17,212 nt of DNA, taken from NCBI GenBank assembly GCA_023415145.1, contig JAEZLW010000153.1, positions 1 through 17,212 of the forward strand, in the 5' to 3' direction. Positions 1-8,099 of the stretch are shown here, in pieces. The translations under genes were made by a program, and so were the position numbers. The notes under the pieces are model-generated. The model saw nothing but the letters and a program-made list of their open reading frames with translations. It ran no database searches and had not been told where the DNA came from. Within the stretch, counting starts at the first letter, position 1. Every line of letters starts with the position of its first letter. This DNA is from Bacillota bacterium (lineage in GTDB: Bacteria; Bacillota; Clostridia; Christensenellales; Aristaeellaceae).

Positions 1-107
1 GAACACTCATGCAGTTCTATTTCCTAACGTTTTTGCCCCTTGATATTGTCAAAGCATTGGGAGCTGCCGCTGTGGCCAGGCAGGTGAACAGGGCGCTAAG
101 GAAATAA
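1..107 (+). CDS. bioY: C-terminal end of a probable BioY-type biotin ECF-transporter S component (partial, 5' end outside window)
   Basis: An open frame runs from the left edge to a TAA at 105-107. The last ~34 residues include QFYFLTFLPLDIVKALGAAA and end in VNRALRK. The pattern of a hydrophobic helix, F-L-P-x-D-x-V/I-K-A, an Ala-rich helix and a basic tail resembles the C-terminal helix of BioY, the substrate-binding membrane subunit that takes up biotin with an ECF energy-coupling module. An ATG at 9-11 is in frame but is probably internal, because too little protein follows it. The gene converges with the long - strand block and stops 12 bases before the shared terminator. Only the tail is visible, so another ECF S component or other membrane protein cannot be excluded. 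Confidence 0.5.
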   Translation, partial: TLMQFYFLTFLPLDIVKALGAAAVARQVNRALRK

Positions 108-118
108 TGCTTTGGCAT

Positions 119-166
119 AAAAAACAACGACTCCCCCGCATGGTTGCAGGGGAGTCGTTGTATTTG
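119..166. terminator. Bidirectional intrinsic terminator between convergent transcripts
   Basis: A perfect 12-bp inverted repeat (CAACGACTCCCC at 125-136, GGGGAGTCGTTG at 149-160) closes a 12-nt loop. Read on the - strand, the stem is followed by six T (119-124). Read on the + strand it is followed by TATTTGTTTGTTT. It can therefore end both the BioY-like gene (+) and the long - strand block. Confidence 0.9.
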
Positions 167-171
167 TTTGT

Positions 172-1704
172 TTAGCCTACCGTTCCGGGTATGTTCTGAT
201 CCAGTGGCACCAAATTGATCAGTAAAGGCAAAAGGCTGGGCTTGCTGAAAAACTCCATCACCAATGCATTCAACTGCTCCTGCGTTTGATTCTCCAGTTG
301 TTCTGCCGCCGCCATGTCCACAGGTTGGAAAGACCAAGGCGGCGTAGTTTTGAACTGTCCGTCAAGCTTCCAGTCTATCTCATCGCTCACTACGTGCACT
401 TGTGCATTCAGTGAGGTGGAGGCGTTGCGTGCCTGTCCGCTTTTGATCTGAAGGGACGCATCAAGCTGTACAGGATCAGTCATGGCATATTGCGCCTTGA
501 CCTCTTCCGTCACTTCTCCGTTGAGATGGCTCCAGTCTGGGGCCAGCCTTATAGACAGTGTATAATCCTCATTGTTCTTGCCTTCATCATCAACAGATAT
601 CCACTGTGCAAACGCTGTCTGGTAAGAAACCGACAAAGCCTTTTCTGCATACATCGGGGTGGTAGCGTCCACCTGCCAATTGGGAATCTCCGCAGGAAGA
701 TAGCGTATGATTCCCTCATACGCCTGACGCTGAACAAGGCTTGTCTGGTTAGAAACCGAACGCCTTGTGAAGCTCCATGTTCCTGCATTCGTTTCAAGGG
801 CAACTTCCAATGCTTCGCCCAACTCCTCGGCCAATACGGCAAAGGATAACTGCTGTAAGCCGTCTGCCGTGCCGCCAAGGGGCAGCGAAACCGACGTTTC
901 CAATAACTGGCCAGCAGTGGAAACGCGGCGCAGCATGGTGATTTCACCGCTTAGCGGCAGTGCGTCCACCGCCTGGAAATAAAAGCTTTGCAGCGCAGGA
1001 TTCAGGTACAGATCAGCCTGCTCCTGTGTCATCTTCGCCCACAAAAGCGGCAGCAGCGTTTTATCAGCCAGCAGGTCCATCAAAAGCTGCTTCAGCTCTG
1101 CCTTGAAGGCGGCTGCAGGAATATGGTATGAGACCTTTATCACCGTCACGCCGCTTACCGCATCTTTTGCAAGCTCCGGAGCATTGGCAAACCCCTGCAT
1201 CCACAAATCAATTTTGGTCAAATACGGCGCGGCAGCCTCGGAAAGCTTTGCAGACTCATTTTCATCCTCCGGGAAGAAGATGTTCAGCAGCGCTGCATTT
1301 CCGGGCGTCTGCTGCATTGCCCCATCCCCAGCAACAAGGCCGCCAAGAAGCGATTCCCACCCTCCCGTAAAGCTGTACAGCTTCCCGGAAGTCAGCCCTG
1401 CATCCAGCACCAAAGCTTCGTCCTGCCCGTACAGAATCGTTTTGACAAGCTCCCCGCCATCACCGCCCTTGAGGGAAAGCACTGTCTGGCTTTGATCTTT
1501 TTGCAGTATATACTGCGCGTTAAGGGTCAGCCCTTCAAGCCCATTCGGGCCGGAAACCGTTACAGTCCCCTTCAGACCGGATCCTGCATCCAACTGCCTT
1601 TGCATTTTGTACAATAGCTCGGATTCTGCGCAGGCCCCGCTTAAGAGCACAGGGGAAACAGCCAACAGGATTGCGGCTGCCAGCCCCATCCAACGCTTTT
1701 TCAC
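172..1704 (-). CDS. Secreted protein of unknown function (last gene of the galT block)
   Basis: Function not recognised. The protein begins with a basic stretch (KKRWMG) and a hydrophobic core ending SGACA, then ES, which fits a signal-peptidase I site (ACA|ES). The spacing around the Cys is not a canonical lipobox. The remaining ~480 residues alternate short polar/hydrophobic strands, suggesting a large beta-rich exported domain. A helical C-terminal stretch rich in Gln/Glu/Leu follows, ending in a hydrophobic SLLPLLINLVP segment. The preferred start is GTG at 1704 (about 510 aa), because GGAGGG at 1712-1717 sits 7 nt upstream. The in-frame ATG at 1719 lies inside that ribosome-binding site. 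It starts 18 bp after the similar upstream secreted gene, so the two are probably co-translated. It is followed directly by the terminator at 119-166. Confidence 0.75.
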   Translation of the reverse strand: MKKRWMGLAAAILLAVSPVLLSGACAESELLYKMQRQLDAGSGLKGTVTVSGPNGLEGLTLNAQYILQKDQSQTVLSLKGGDGGELVKTILYGQDEALVLDAGLTSGKLYSFTGGWESLLGGLVAGDGAMQQTPGNAALLNIFFPEDENESAKLSEAAAPYLTKIDLWMQGFANAPELAKDAVSGVTVIKVSYHIPAAAFKAELKQLLMDLLADKTLLPLLWAKMTQEQADLYLNPALQSFYFQAVDALPLSGEITMLRRVSTAGQLLETSVSLPLGGTADGLQQLSFAVLAEELGEALEVALETNAGTWSFTRRSVSNQTSLVQRQAYEGIIRYLPAEIPNWQVDATTPMYAEKALSVSYQTAFAQWISVDDEGKNNEDYTLSIRLAPDWSHLNGEVTEEVKAQYAMTDPVQLDASLQIKSGQARNASTSLNAQVHVVSDEIDWKLDGQFKTTPPWSFQPVDMAAAEQLENQTQEQLNALVMEFFSKPSLLPLLINLVPLDQNIPGTVG

Positions 1705-1722
1705 CGTCCATCCCTCCATCTG

Positions 1723-3177
1723 TTATTGACCTACCATAAAAGCATCCTTGTATAATCTTTCCCAGCTATCCTCGGAGATATTTTGCGAAATCAGCACCAG
1801 GCAATCGGGGGGGAGTGACAAAACCGCCTCCCAGATGGCATTCACCGCCATTTCCTGGGCGTTCTGCTTCAATTGGGCCAACCCGTCCTCCCCAATATCG
1901 TCCAGGGAAACGGTATCCTTTGTCTGAGCCCAGCGAACGCCCGCTGTTTTGCCGGCCAGCACGGAAAACGTAACATCAGTCATTACCGACTTGTTTCTGG
2001 CCCACGTAATGCGCGCGCTGCCTTTGACTGAGAACTCGTCCCCCACCTGATACGTAAGCAAACTCGGCGCAATCGCAAGTGTGTGTGCCGTTTCCCCGTC
2101 ATCGGTATGGGTCTGCTTGATTTCGCCTTCCAGCCTTTGGTTATCCTCTGCCAGCAAACAACTTAGCTGTCCTGTCCACTGTGTTCTGCCGGTTTGATTG
2201 TTCAGCCTGCTTTTGCTATCCAGGCTGAAAGACAGCTCGTTTTTGTCCTGCAGGCTCTGTATCGTCAAATCCCCCGCAACCGTGAGATAGTCCGTTCCTT
2301 TTACGGCAGGTGATTTCAGGCTCAGTGTGTGACGGTTCACATTTTCGTCTGTTGAAAACGTCCATAAAAAGGTGATCTTCCGGGGAACAATGTTCTCAAA
2401 CCCCATGGTTGCTTTGACGCCAAGGCCTATGTTTTTCCCTTCCGCCGTTTGATACAAGGTAACAACAGCATCGCCGTCCATGATCAGCGTTGAAATAAGT
2501 GCAGCAGCTTCCGGCCAGTTCATCTCATCGGCCAGCATCATAAGGCTGTCCCGAATTTGCTGCGCGCTTTCCTCCGGCACGGTATAGATCATTGCCTTTT
2601 TCGCCGTGCATGATGAGGATAAGCGATAAGAGCTGACCTTTTCCTTCCCGAAGGCATCAAGGCCAGCCAGCGCTTCCGGTATCTTTTCCGCCAGCATGTT
2701 AGGATCAGGAATATCCCCCACCCAATCAGGAATCTCCACACCGCTCCCTAAGAGAATGTCCAGCGGCGAACGGCTGGCGCTAGTAAACGTTATGCCAGGC
2801 AGAAGGGAAGTTTGAGCAAGTATCTGATGCATTCCCGACTGTTCCATGAAATCGATCACAGGCAGCCTGCCGATGATCAGCCGTGTCTGTGTGGTTTCCT
2901 CCTGCCCATTTCGCCGATATCCGATCTGTACCCTGCACTCCGCTAGCAGGCGGTTCATGGCAGCTACCGTCTGCTCATCATAAGGCAGCAGCGCATGGAG
3001 CGAAGCAGACATGGAGACATCAACCGCCTCGCCGCCCTCGATCCTACGGAGCCAGTCATCCAGCATGGGAGTAAAGGTTTTGGCTCCTTCTGCCACAGCG
3101 GCAGAGACAAACAAACAGCCGATAAGCAACAGCGCAATGACTCTTCCCGCACAACTGCCCAGCAGGCGCTTCATCAT
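1723..3177 (-). CDS. Secreted protein of unknown function, similar in layout to its downstream neighbour
   Basis: Function not recognised. From ATG 3177 the product is 484 aa. It starts MMKRLL, has a hydrophobic segment ending VSAAVA followed by EG, a good signal-peptidase I site, and no membrane anchor after that. The mature part is beta-rich with many repeated strand patterns of the type x-L-x-G-x-I/V, and it ends in a helical Gln/Ala/Leu segment before a short tail. The frame stays open back to 3324, but that part would overlap dus. GGAAGGAG lies about 7 nt before ATG 3177, which decides the start. It lies 61 bp after dus and 18 bp before the next secreted gene. The shared architecture and C-terminal pattern (Q-rich helix, S-x-P, hydrophobic L-I) suggest the two are divergent tandem duplicates. 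Confidence 0.75.
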   Translation of the reverse strand: MMKRLLGSCAGRVIALLLIGCLFVSAAVAEGAKTFTPMLDDWLRRIEGGEAVDVSMSASLHALLPYDEQTVAAMNRLLAECRVQIGYRRNGQEETTQTRLIIGRLPVIDFMEQSGMHQILAQTSLLPGITFTSASRSPLDILLGSGVEIPDWVGDIPDPNMLAEKIPEALAGLDAFGKEKVSSYRLSSSCTAKKAMIYTVPEESAQQIRDSLMMLADEMNWPEAAALISTLIMDGDAVVTLYQTAEGKNIGLGVKATMGFENIVPRKITFLWTFSTDENVNRHTLSLKSPAVKGTDYLTVAGDLTIQSLQDKNELSFSLDSKSRLNNQTGRTQWTGQLSCLLAEDNQRLEGEIKQTHTDDGETAHTLAIAPSLLTYQVGDEFSVKGSARITWARNKSVMTDVTFSVLAGKTAGVRWAQTKDTVSLDDIGEDGLAQLKQNAQEMAVNAIWEAVLSLPPDCLVLISQNISEDSWERLYKDAFMVGQ

Positions 3178-3238
3178 CAGAAAACTCCTTCCGGAACCCC
3201 ACATCTGAAGGAACGAATCTGCCGTGGAAAACCCTGCA

Positions 3239-4216
3239 TCAGTTGGACATTTCCTCCAAGGATTGATCTGTCTGAAGCCACCCAGCAAGGCATGCTTCCA
3301 GCTCTGCCATGGTCTTTGCGGCATTTGCCCTCACACGCAGCTTTGACGCGCCTTTCAGGCCGCCCGCATACCAGCCCACATGCTTTCGCATCTCGCGGAC
3401 AGCCACGCTCTCCCCTTTCCATGCTGCCATCATACGGGCGTGGCGCACCGCTGTTTGGACCCGTTGGAGTATGGTGGGAGGGTGAACTTCTTCCCCGCGA
3501 AACAGCGCTTTTGCCTGAGAAAATATCCAGGGGTTGCCCATGGCACCACGGCCAATGAGCAGCCCGTCGCAGCCGGAATACTTCCATAAACGCAGCGCAT
3601 CGTGGGCATCAAACACATCCCCGTTGCCGTATACGGGTATCGATAAAGCCTGTTTCACCTGGGCGATTTTATCCCAGTCAGCCTTTCCGCCGTACTGCTG
3701 GCTGCGGGTGCGGCCATGGATAATGACGGATTTTATGCCCGAGTCCTTCGCAAAATGGGCCAATTCCAGCACGTTGATGGAGCTGTCGTCCCATCCCAGG
3801 CGCAGCTTGACGGAAACTGGGAGGGTTACGGCTTTTGCCACTTTCTCCATAATCTCAGCCGCAAGCTTCGGTTCCCGCATCAGTCCGCTGCCTTCCCCGC
3901 TGCCGGCGATCTTTGGGGCAGGACAGCCCATGTTGATATCAATACCCCGGTACCGGCCGGTTTTTTCCAGCTTTTCGGCAGCCCAGGCCATCACATCAGG
4001 CTCCTTGCCGAAAATTTGCACAGTAACCGGGCCTTCCAAAGGATGCGTCTTAAGAAGCTGCTCTGTAGCAAGATTGCCTGGCGGCGCACATTTTAAGCCC
4101 ATGGCGCTGACCATTTCTGTATAAGCGGCGTCACAGCCCTGTTCAAAGCACAAAAGGCGAAAAGGCCAATCGCTGACCCCTGCCATGGGGGCCAGGCGAA
4201 GGTCGGGTGCGGTCAT
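3239..4216 (-). CDS. dus: tRNA-dihydrouridine synthase (DusB-like)
   Basis: This FMN enzyme reduces uridines in the tRNA D-loop to dihydrouridine using NADPH. The 325-aa length is normal. Family marks in order are: APMAGVSD at about residues 9-16 (FMN site); NMGCP at 95-99, with Cys98 the expected catalytic acid; VKLRLGWD around 136-143 with the conserved Lys; HGRTR at 167-171; GNGDV at 197-201; and IGRGAMGNPWIF at 221-232 (flavin phosphate binding). The ATG at 4216 has GGAGG at 4223-4227, 6 nt upstream and inside the end of the preceding gene, whose TGA ends one base before the ATG. The two are therefore likely translationally coupled. Its place between a glycosidase homologue and secreted proteins is unusual. 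Which uridine it modifies cannot be told from sequence. Confidence 0.95.
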   Translation of the reverse strand: MTAPDLRLAPMAGVSDWPFRLLCFEQGCDAAYTEMVSAMGLKCAPPGNLATEQLLKTHPLEGPVTVQIFGKEPDVMAWAAEKLEKTGRYRGIDINMGCPAPKIAGSGEGSGLMREPKLAAEIMEKVAKAVTLPVSVKLRLGWDDSSINVLELAHFAKDSGIKSVIIHGRTRSQQYGGKADWDKIAQVKQALSIPVYGNGDVFDAHDALRLWKYSGCDGLLIGRGAMGNPWIFSQAKALFRGEEVHPPTILQRVQTAVRHARMMAAWKGESVAVREMRKHVGWYAGGLKGASKLRVRANAAKTMAELEACLAGWLQTDQSLEEMSN

Positions 4217-4217
4217 A

Positions 4218-5957
4218 TCATGCCTCCGTGGCTACAGGGAACTGGGCCATGCGGCATACCGTTTCCCCATATGGCGTCAGGATGAGCGTGAGCGCTTCAC
4301 CTTGCGTCACTGGCGCAATGGGCGGCATTTGAGGTCTGTCTCCTTTTTGATTCCAGTCAGGAATCATTTTGAACACAGCGTAAACTGCAAGCTTTTCCTC
4401 ACCGGGTTTTCCGGTAAGCGAAGCGGTCATCGCCTCCTGTTGGTCAAGCGCAAGCTGCCACAAGGGCTGCTCCCCATCCACCTGCAGTGCCATCAAAAGC
4501 GGCCCATACTCCACCGCCGCGCTTTGGTGGTGCCAGCGGGTCAGCCTCGGCTGCATGGGCAGGGATAAATGCACCGTATCTCCATCCTGCCATGTACGGT
4601 TCAGCTCAAAAAAGCTTCCGGACTCAGCGCTTTGAGCACCTTCATTGTTAACCTGTACGCAAGCGTCTTGCGCCCAGGCGGGAATACGTACATGCAGCGG
4701 GAAGGCTACAGGCTTCTTTGCCTGTATGGATAGTGTCACCTCTCCATCGAGCGGATACTTCCCCTCCACCCGTATGGAAAGGGCAGTGCCGCCTATCTTC
4801 CAGCGCAAAAGCGAGGGGACGTAGCTCATCAGCACCAGCCCATCATCCTTTGATGCCATCCAAAGGCCGGATGCATAGCCTGTCATGCCTTTGAGCCAGG
4901 CATCAACCCAAGGGCCAATCTCCGCAGCAGGCGGGGTTTCCATCATGAACGGCCCGTTCACACGCTGGTTGGGCCGCACGAGGCCGTTCTTTTCCATCGC
5001 CGGCAAGATGTTCAAAGCAATCTTCTCCCAGGCATCGGCGGTTTGTGCGCCGCCCAGGTTAGTCAGCAACTGTTCCAGGGAGAACATGGCTTCCGCTACC
5101 GCCCGGCCATCCATACCGCAGGAAGGGTCGCCACCCATCAGCGAAGGTTCCGCGGCAAATAGTCCATGGGCCGTTCCATGGTAGCGCATCACCTTTTCCA
5201 GGCCAATCTTGCCGGCTTCCTTTTCCTTGCTGCTGCCAGAAAAGCGGGAAAGAATCGCAGGCGTTTTCAGTCCCCTGGCCAGCGCCAGCCCATCGGCCAT
5301 GATCTGCTGCTTTTCATAGTAGGTCCGGGTCGCGGCATCGGGCGAGGAAAGCCCTTTCTTCATTTCCTCCGGGGGAATATGCTTTTGAAAGGGCCGCGTT
5401 ACCGGGAAGGTATGAAAAAATCCTGTCCAGTCCAGTCCCAGCGCACGAAGCTTATCCAAAAGATGCAATAGAAAGCTTTTGCCTGAATAATTGTACAGGC
5501 AAATGGCCGCATAGCCGTATTCCCCCGTCAGCGCCGCACTGTTTAGGTCTGCAAACAGCTTTTCCGCATGGCGGAACACATATTGCATCCGCTTTAGAAG
5601 ATACACCAAAACCCGCTTGTCCGCCGTGGCTGCGTACCAGACGATAAGCCCGCGGATGATCGATGATTGGGTGGCGAGATCTTCACCCGCCTCCAAAGAG
5701 CCATCCTCCCGTCCAGCCAAAAGGATCGCTTCCACCCGGCCCTTTACCATTTCCGTCAGCGCCGGATCTTCTGTCAGTAAGGCCAACGATGCGAAGCCTA
5801 AAAGACGCTCATCTTCCCAGGCCATTTGCTTTACCCAACGGGCGGCATCCTTGAGCCGCTTTAAAAGCTCTCCATGAGGATGCACCGCCTTTAATGGCAG
5901 CGGGGCGAAAAAAGCGTCCGTCAGGGGCGCTTTGGCTAATATCGGTTTCTTGGGCAT
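4218..5957 (-). CDS. GH127/DUF1680-like glycosidase homologue lacking the canonical Cys/Zn motifs
   Basis: About 579 aa, cytoplasmic (no signal peptide). The fold looks like the beta-L-arabinofuranosidase (DUF1680/GH127) superfamily. There is an all-helical (alpha/alpha)6-type N-terminal two-thirds with WEKIALNILPAM around 312-323 and DDGLVLMSYVPS around 373-384. A beta-sandwich follows with YPLDGEVTLSI (403-413) and FPLHVRIPAWA (421-431), both typical of the family, and then EYGPLLMAL. In characterised GH127 enzymes a Zn ion is held by Glu and three Cys, one of them the nucleophile in a CC pair. Here the region before DDGL has no CC pair and the expected E-x-C is M-D-G. Start ATG 5957 is preferred because AGGAGG (5964-5969) is 6 nt upstream; ATG 5963 abuts it. 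Activity and substrate are unknown. It has its own promoter and sits after galT. Confidence 0.8.
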   Translation of the reverse strand: MPKKPILAKAPLTDAFFAPLPLKAVHPHGELLKRLKDAARWVKQMAWEDERLLGFASLALLTEDPALTEMVKGRVEAILLAGREDGSLEAGEDLATQSSIIRGLIVWYAATADKRVLVYLLKRMQYVFRHAEKLFADLNSAALTGEYGYAAICLYNYSGKSFLLHLLDKLRALGLDWTGFFHTFPVTRPFQKHIPPEEMKKGLSSPDAATRTYYEKQQIMADGLALARGLKTPAILSRFSGSSKEKEAGKIGLEKVMRYHGTAHGLFAAEPSLMGGDPSCGMDGRAVAEAMFSLEQLLTNLGGAQTADAWEKIALNILPAMEKNGLVRPNQRVNGPFMMETPPAAEIGPWVDAWLKGMTGYASGLWMASKDDGLVLMSYVPSLLRWKIGGTALSIRVEGKYPLDGEVTLSIQAKKPVAFPLHVRIPAWAQDACVQVNNEGAQSAESGSFFELNRTWQDGDTVHLSLPMQPRLTRWHHQSAAVEYGPLLMALQVDGEQPLWQLALDQQEAMTASLTGKPGEEKLAVYAVFKMIPDWNQKGDRPQMPPIAPVTQGEALTLILTPYGETVCRMAQFPVATEA

Positions 5958-6012
5958 TGACATCCTCCTGCCTGAATTTCACAGCTCATATCATATGCTT
6001 GTCTACAAAACC

Positions 6013-6040
6013 ATTATACGTCATGGGCACTGTACGTCAA
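6013..6040 (-). promoter_or_regulatory. Sigma-A promoter for the glycosidase homologue and downstream genes
   Basis: On the - strand, TTGACG (6040-6035) and a perfect TATAAT (6018-6013) are separated by 16 nt. It lies just downstream of the galT stop and predicts a start near 6006, giving a leader of about 45-50 nt with an AGGAGG site. No terminator separates it from galT, so read-through plus this internal promoter is likely. Confidence 0.7.
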
Positions 6041-6047
6041 GTTATTA

Positions 6048-7613
6048 TCAGCTTTCGAAGCCAGCCGTCTTTAAAAAAGCCAGCATGCCCTTTTGCCCGT
6101 CCTCCGTTTGCTTGAAAACGCCCGCGTCCGCAAGCACACGGCTGCATACCTTAGCCACTGCCGTATCCAGTACCTGACGGGCATTTTCGCAGGTTATGCC
6201 TGTTCCCGTTTTCGCAGCTATATCCTTCAACCAGGTGTAATGCTTAAAGGATGGGTCATCTTCGGTAGGCTCGGTCAATTCTTTTTCCCCGGTGAGATAT
6301 CCTTCCAATGCTTTCAGTTCATCCTTCAGGCGGCCCGGAAGTATGAACAGCCCCATCACCTCGATGAGGCCGATGTTTTCCTTTTTGATGTGATGCAGCG
6401 GCGCGTGGGGGTGGAACAGCCCCAGCGGATGCTCCGCTGTGGTGAGGTTGTTGCGCAGCACCAGCATCAGACGGTAACCGCCCTCTGTTCTTCGTAAAAT
6501 GGGCGTTATCGTGTTATGATTTTCCGAAGTCCGGGCAAGGATATCCCTTTCAGGGTCGCTGTAGCCACGCCAGGCGTCAAGCACACGAAGTGCCAGGGAT
6601 ATCAGTGTCTTCCTATCCTCCCCCGTAAGCGAAAGCACGGACATGGGCCAATCCACCACCGCAGCCGTTACGCCAGGCACAGGAGACGTTAGCGAACAGC
6701 GGTCTTTGGCCCTGTCCATGGGAAAAACATAATTCCCGCCCTGAAAATGGTCATGGTTCAGTATGGAGCCGCCCACAATGGGCAGATCGGCATTGGAGCC
6801 AATGAAGTAATGAGGAAACTGATCCACAAAATCAAACAGCCGCTCGAATGAATGACTGTTGATGACCATGGGCACATGTTCGCCATTGAATATGATGCAG
6901 TGCTCCTTGTAGTAAAGATACGGCGAATACTGGAAATACCAGTCATCCCCTGCCAGTTTGACGGGCACCACCCTGTGATTTTGTCTGGCTGGAAAGTTCA
7001 GCCGCCCCGCGTAACCGGGATTCTCTATGCACAGCATGCACTTGGGGTAGCCTGACTGCGGGGCGGTTTTTAGTTTGGCGATCTCCCGGGGATCCTTTTC
7101 AGGTTTGGAAAGGTTGATGGTAATCTCCAGCTCCCCGCAATCCGTTTTTGCAAAATACCGGATGTTTTTTTTGATCTGGTCCACCCGTATGTAATCACAG
7201 TCACGGCAAAGCTGATAAAACCACTGTGTGGCCGCCTCCGGCCCCTGCGTTTCCCGAAGCCGTTGAAATTCCCGGCGGACAACGGCGGGCGCTGGCGTTA
7301 CGCATCCCATAAGCCGGGTACCGAACAGCTCCCGCTCGGTGGGTGTGTCCTCAATAAGGCCCATTCCCACGGCTGCATCCAAAAGCTTGTCCAAAGAAAC
7401 CGTCGCCGTCATAGGCAGCAGATCATGTGTCGCTATTTCACCCGGCGCGTCCAGATGCATTGCATCAAGAAGCAGGTTTCTGACAAACGCCAAATCCTCC
7501 CGCTCCACAAGTCCCTTCTCCCCTGAAAAAAAGAGCAGCTCCTCCACTGCCCTCTGCGCCGCCAGTACATGCGTCATGCTCAGAACCCCGTTTCCATGAA
7601 ACTTTTCCAACAT
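6048..7613 (-). CDS. galT: UDP-glucose--hexose-1-phosphate (galactose-1-phosphate) uridylyltransferase, type 2
   Basis: This Leloir-pathway enzyme exchanges UMP between UDP-glucose and galactose-1-phosphate. At about 521 aa it has the length of the Firmicutes GalT2 family, much longer than the E. coli-type enzyme. A helical N-terminal region precedes a Cys pair in YPKCMLCIENPGYAGR (about 189-204). ILNHDHFQGG follows, with the N-H-D-H active-site motif near 286-289, whose first His region carries the UMP intermediate in HIT-like transferases. ATG 7613 is preferred because AAAGG (7619-7623) lies 5 nt upstream. A GTG at 7619 is an alternative, adding two residues. No galK or galE is in the window, so partners lie elsewhere. 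The gene is first in the - strand block and has a near-consensus promoter that gives a very short leader. Confidence 0.95.
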   Translation of the reverse strand: MLEKFHGNGVLSMTHVLAAQRAVEELLFFSGEKGLVEREDLAFVRNLLLDAMHLDAPGEIATHDLLPMTATVSLDKLLDAAVGMGLIEDTPTERELFGTRLMGCVTPAPAVVRREFQRLRETQGPEAATQWFYQLCRDCDYIRVDQIKKNIRYFAKTDCGELEITINLSKPEKDPREIAKLKTAPQSGYPKCMLCIENPGYAGRLNFPARQNHRVVPVKLAGDDWYFQYSPYLYYKEHCIIFNGEHVPMVINSHSFERLFDFVDQFPHYFIGSNADLPIVGGSILNHDHFQGGNYVFPMDRAKDRCSLTSPVPGVTAAVVDWPMSVLSLTGEDRKTLISLALRVLDAWRGYSDPERDILARTSENHNTITPILRRTEGGYRLMLVLRNNLTTAEHPLGLFHPHAPLHHIKKENIGLIEVMGLFILPGRLKDELKALEGYLTGEKELTEPTEDDPSFKHYTWLKDIAAKTGTGITCENARQVLDTAVAKVCSRVLADAGVFKQTEDGQKGMLAFLKTAGFES

Positions 7614-7641
7614 TGCCACCTTTGTCCGTTTGCATTATAAT
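7613..7641 (+). promoter_or_regulatory. Sigma-A promoter of the Dabb gene
   Basis: TTGCCA (7613-7618) and perfect TATAAT (7636-7641) are 17 nt apart on the + strand. The predicted start is near 7648, about 57 nt before ATG 7705. The element physically overlaps the galT promoter and the first bases of galT. Confidence 0.75.
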
Positions 7642-7663
7642 GGAGAAATCCGGCGGGTGTCAA
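7634..7663 (-). promoter_or_regulatory. Sigma-A promoter of galT
   Basis: On the - strand a perfect TTGACA (7663-7658) and a perfect TATAAT (7639-7634) are separated by 18 nt. Transcription should start near 7627, leaving only about 14 nt before ATG 7613, just enough for AAAGG. The -10 element is half of an 8-bp palindrome shared with the opposing promoter. Confidence 0.85.
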
Positions 7664-7704
7664 TGCGCACCGTCGGAAAGTATCAATTTGAAATGAGGAA
7701 GAAT

Positions 7705-7995
7705 ATGATCCGTCATATCGTTCTGTTCTGGCTCAAGGACAAGTCCCCGGCAAATATTGAGGAAGCCGCGCAAAAGCTACGCTCCATGGAAGGCAAAATC
7801 GAGGGCATGATTTCACTGGAGGTAGGCGTGGATAGTCTGCACAGCGACCGCTCCTGCGATCTGTGCCTTACCACAGTGTTTGACACCATGGAATCGCTGG
7901 AGCGCTACCGCACCCATCCCGTTCACCTGCCGGTGCAAAAGCATATGCATCAGGTTCGTGAAAGCTCATACAGCGCGGATTATATCATCGCTTAA
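7705..7995 (+). CDS. Dabb (stress-responsive alpha/beta-barrel) domain protein
   Basis: A 96-aa protein, the full length of a single Dabb domain, a dimeric alpha+beta fold related to ferredoxin-like barrels. Visible marks are the N-terminal strand MIRHIVLFWLKD, the middle segment ISLEVGVDS, and YRTHPVHLPVQKH, with the HPxH motif common to the family. The C-terminal strand is ADYIIA. The frame is open from 7630, but ATG 7705 matches family starts and has AGGAAG 5-6 nt upstream. Bacterial Dabb proteins are mostly of unknown function; a few relatives are cyclases or stress-induced, and no substrate can be inferred here. It is monocistronic, with its own promoter and terminator. Confidence 0.88.
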   Translation: MIRHIVLFWLKDKSPANIEEAAQKLRSMEGKIEGMISLEVGVDSLHSDRSCDLCLTTVFDTMESLERYRTHPVHLPVQKHMHQVRESSYSADYIIA

Positions 7996-8039
7996 AGTAA
8001 GCATACAATAATTGACCTGATACACCAGAAAGCCACTTT

Positions 8040-8074
8040 AAGGAGCAGCATGTTTTATGCCGCTTCTTTTTTTT
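8040..8074 (+). terminator. Intrinsic terminator of the Dabb gene
   Basis: Stem 8040-8051 pairs with 8057-8068 (12 positions with one G-T pair and one A-C mismatch) around a GTTTT loop. It runs into eight T at 8067-8074. It lies 45 bp after the Dabb stop codon. Confidence 0.85.
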
Positions 8075-8099
8075 GCTGATAATAATCATAACATGTTCA

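Noticed and set aside
17..337. Open frame on the - strand across the terminator and the end of the secreted-protein gene.
   Set aside because: It spans the terminator hairpin, overlaps the real gene in another frame and resembles no protein.
3178..3324. The upstream extension of the 484-aa secreted protein.
   Set aside because: It overlaps dus and would bury the signal peptide. A good ribosome site supports ATG 3177.
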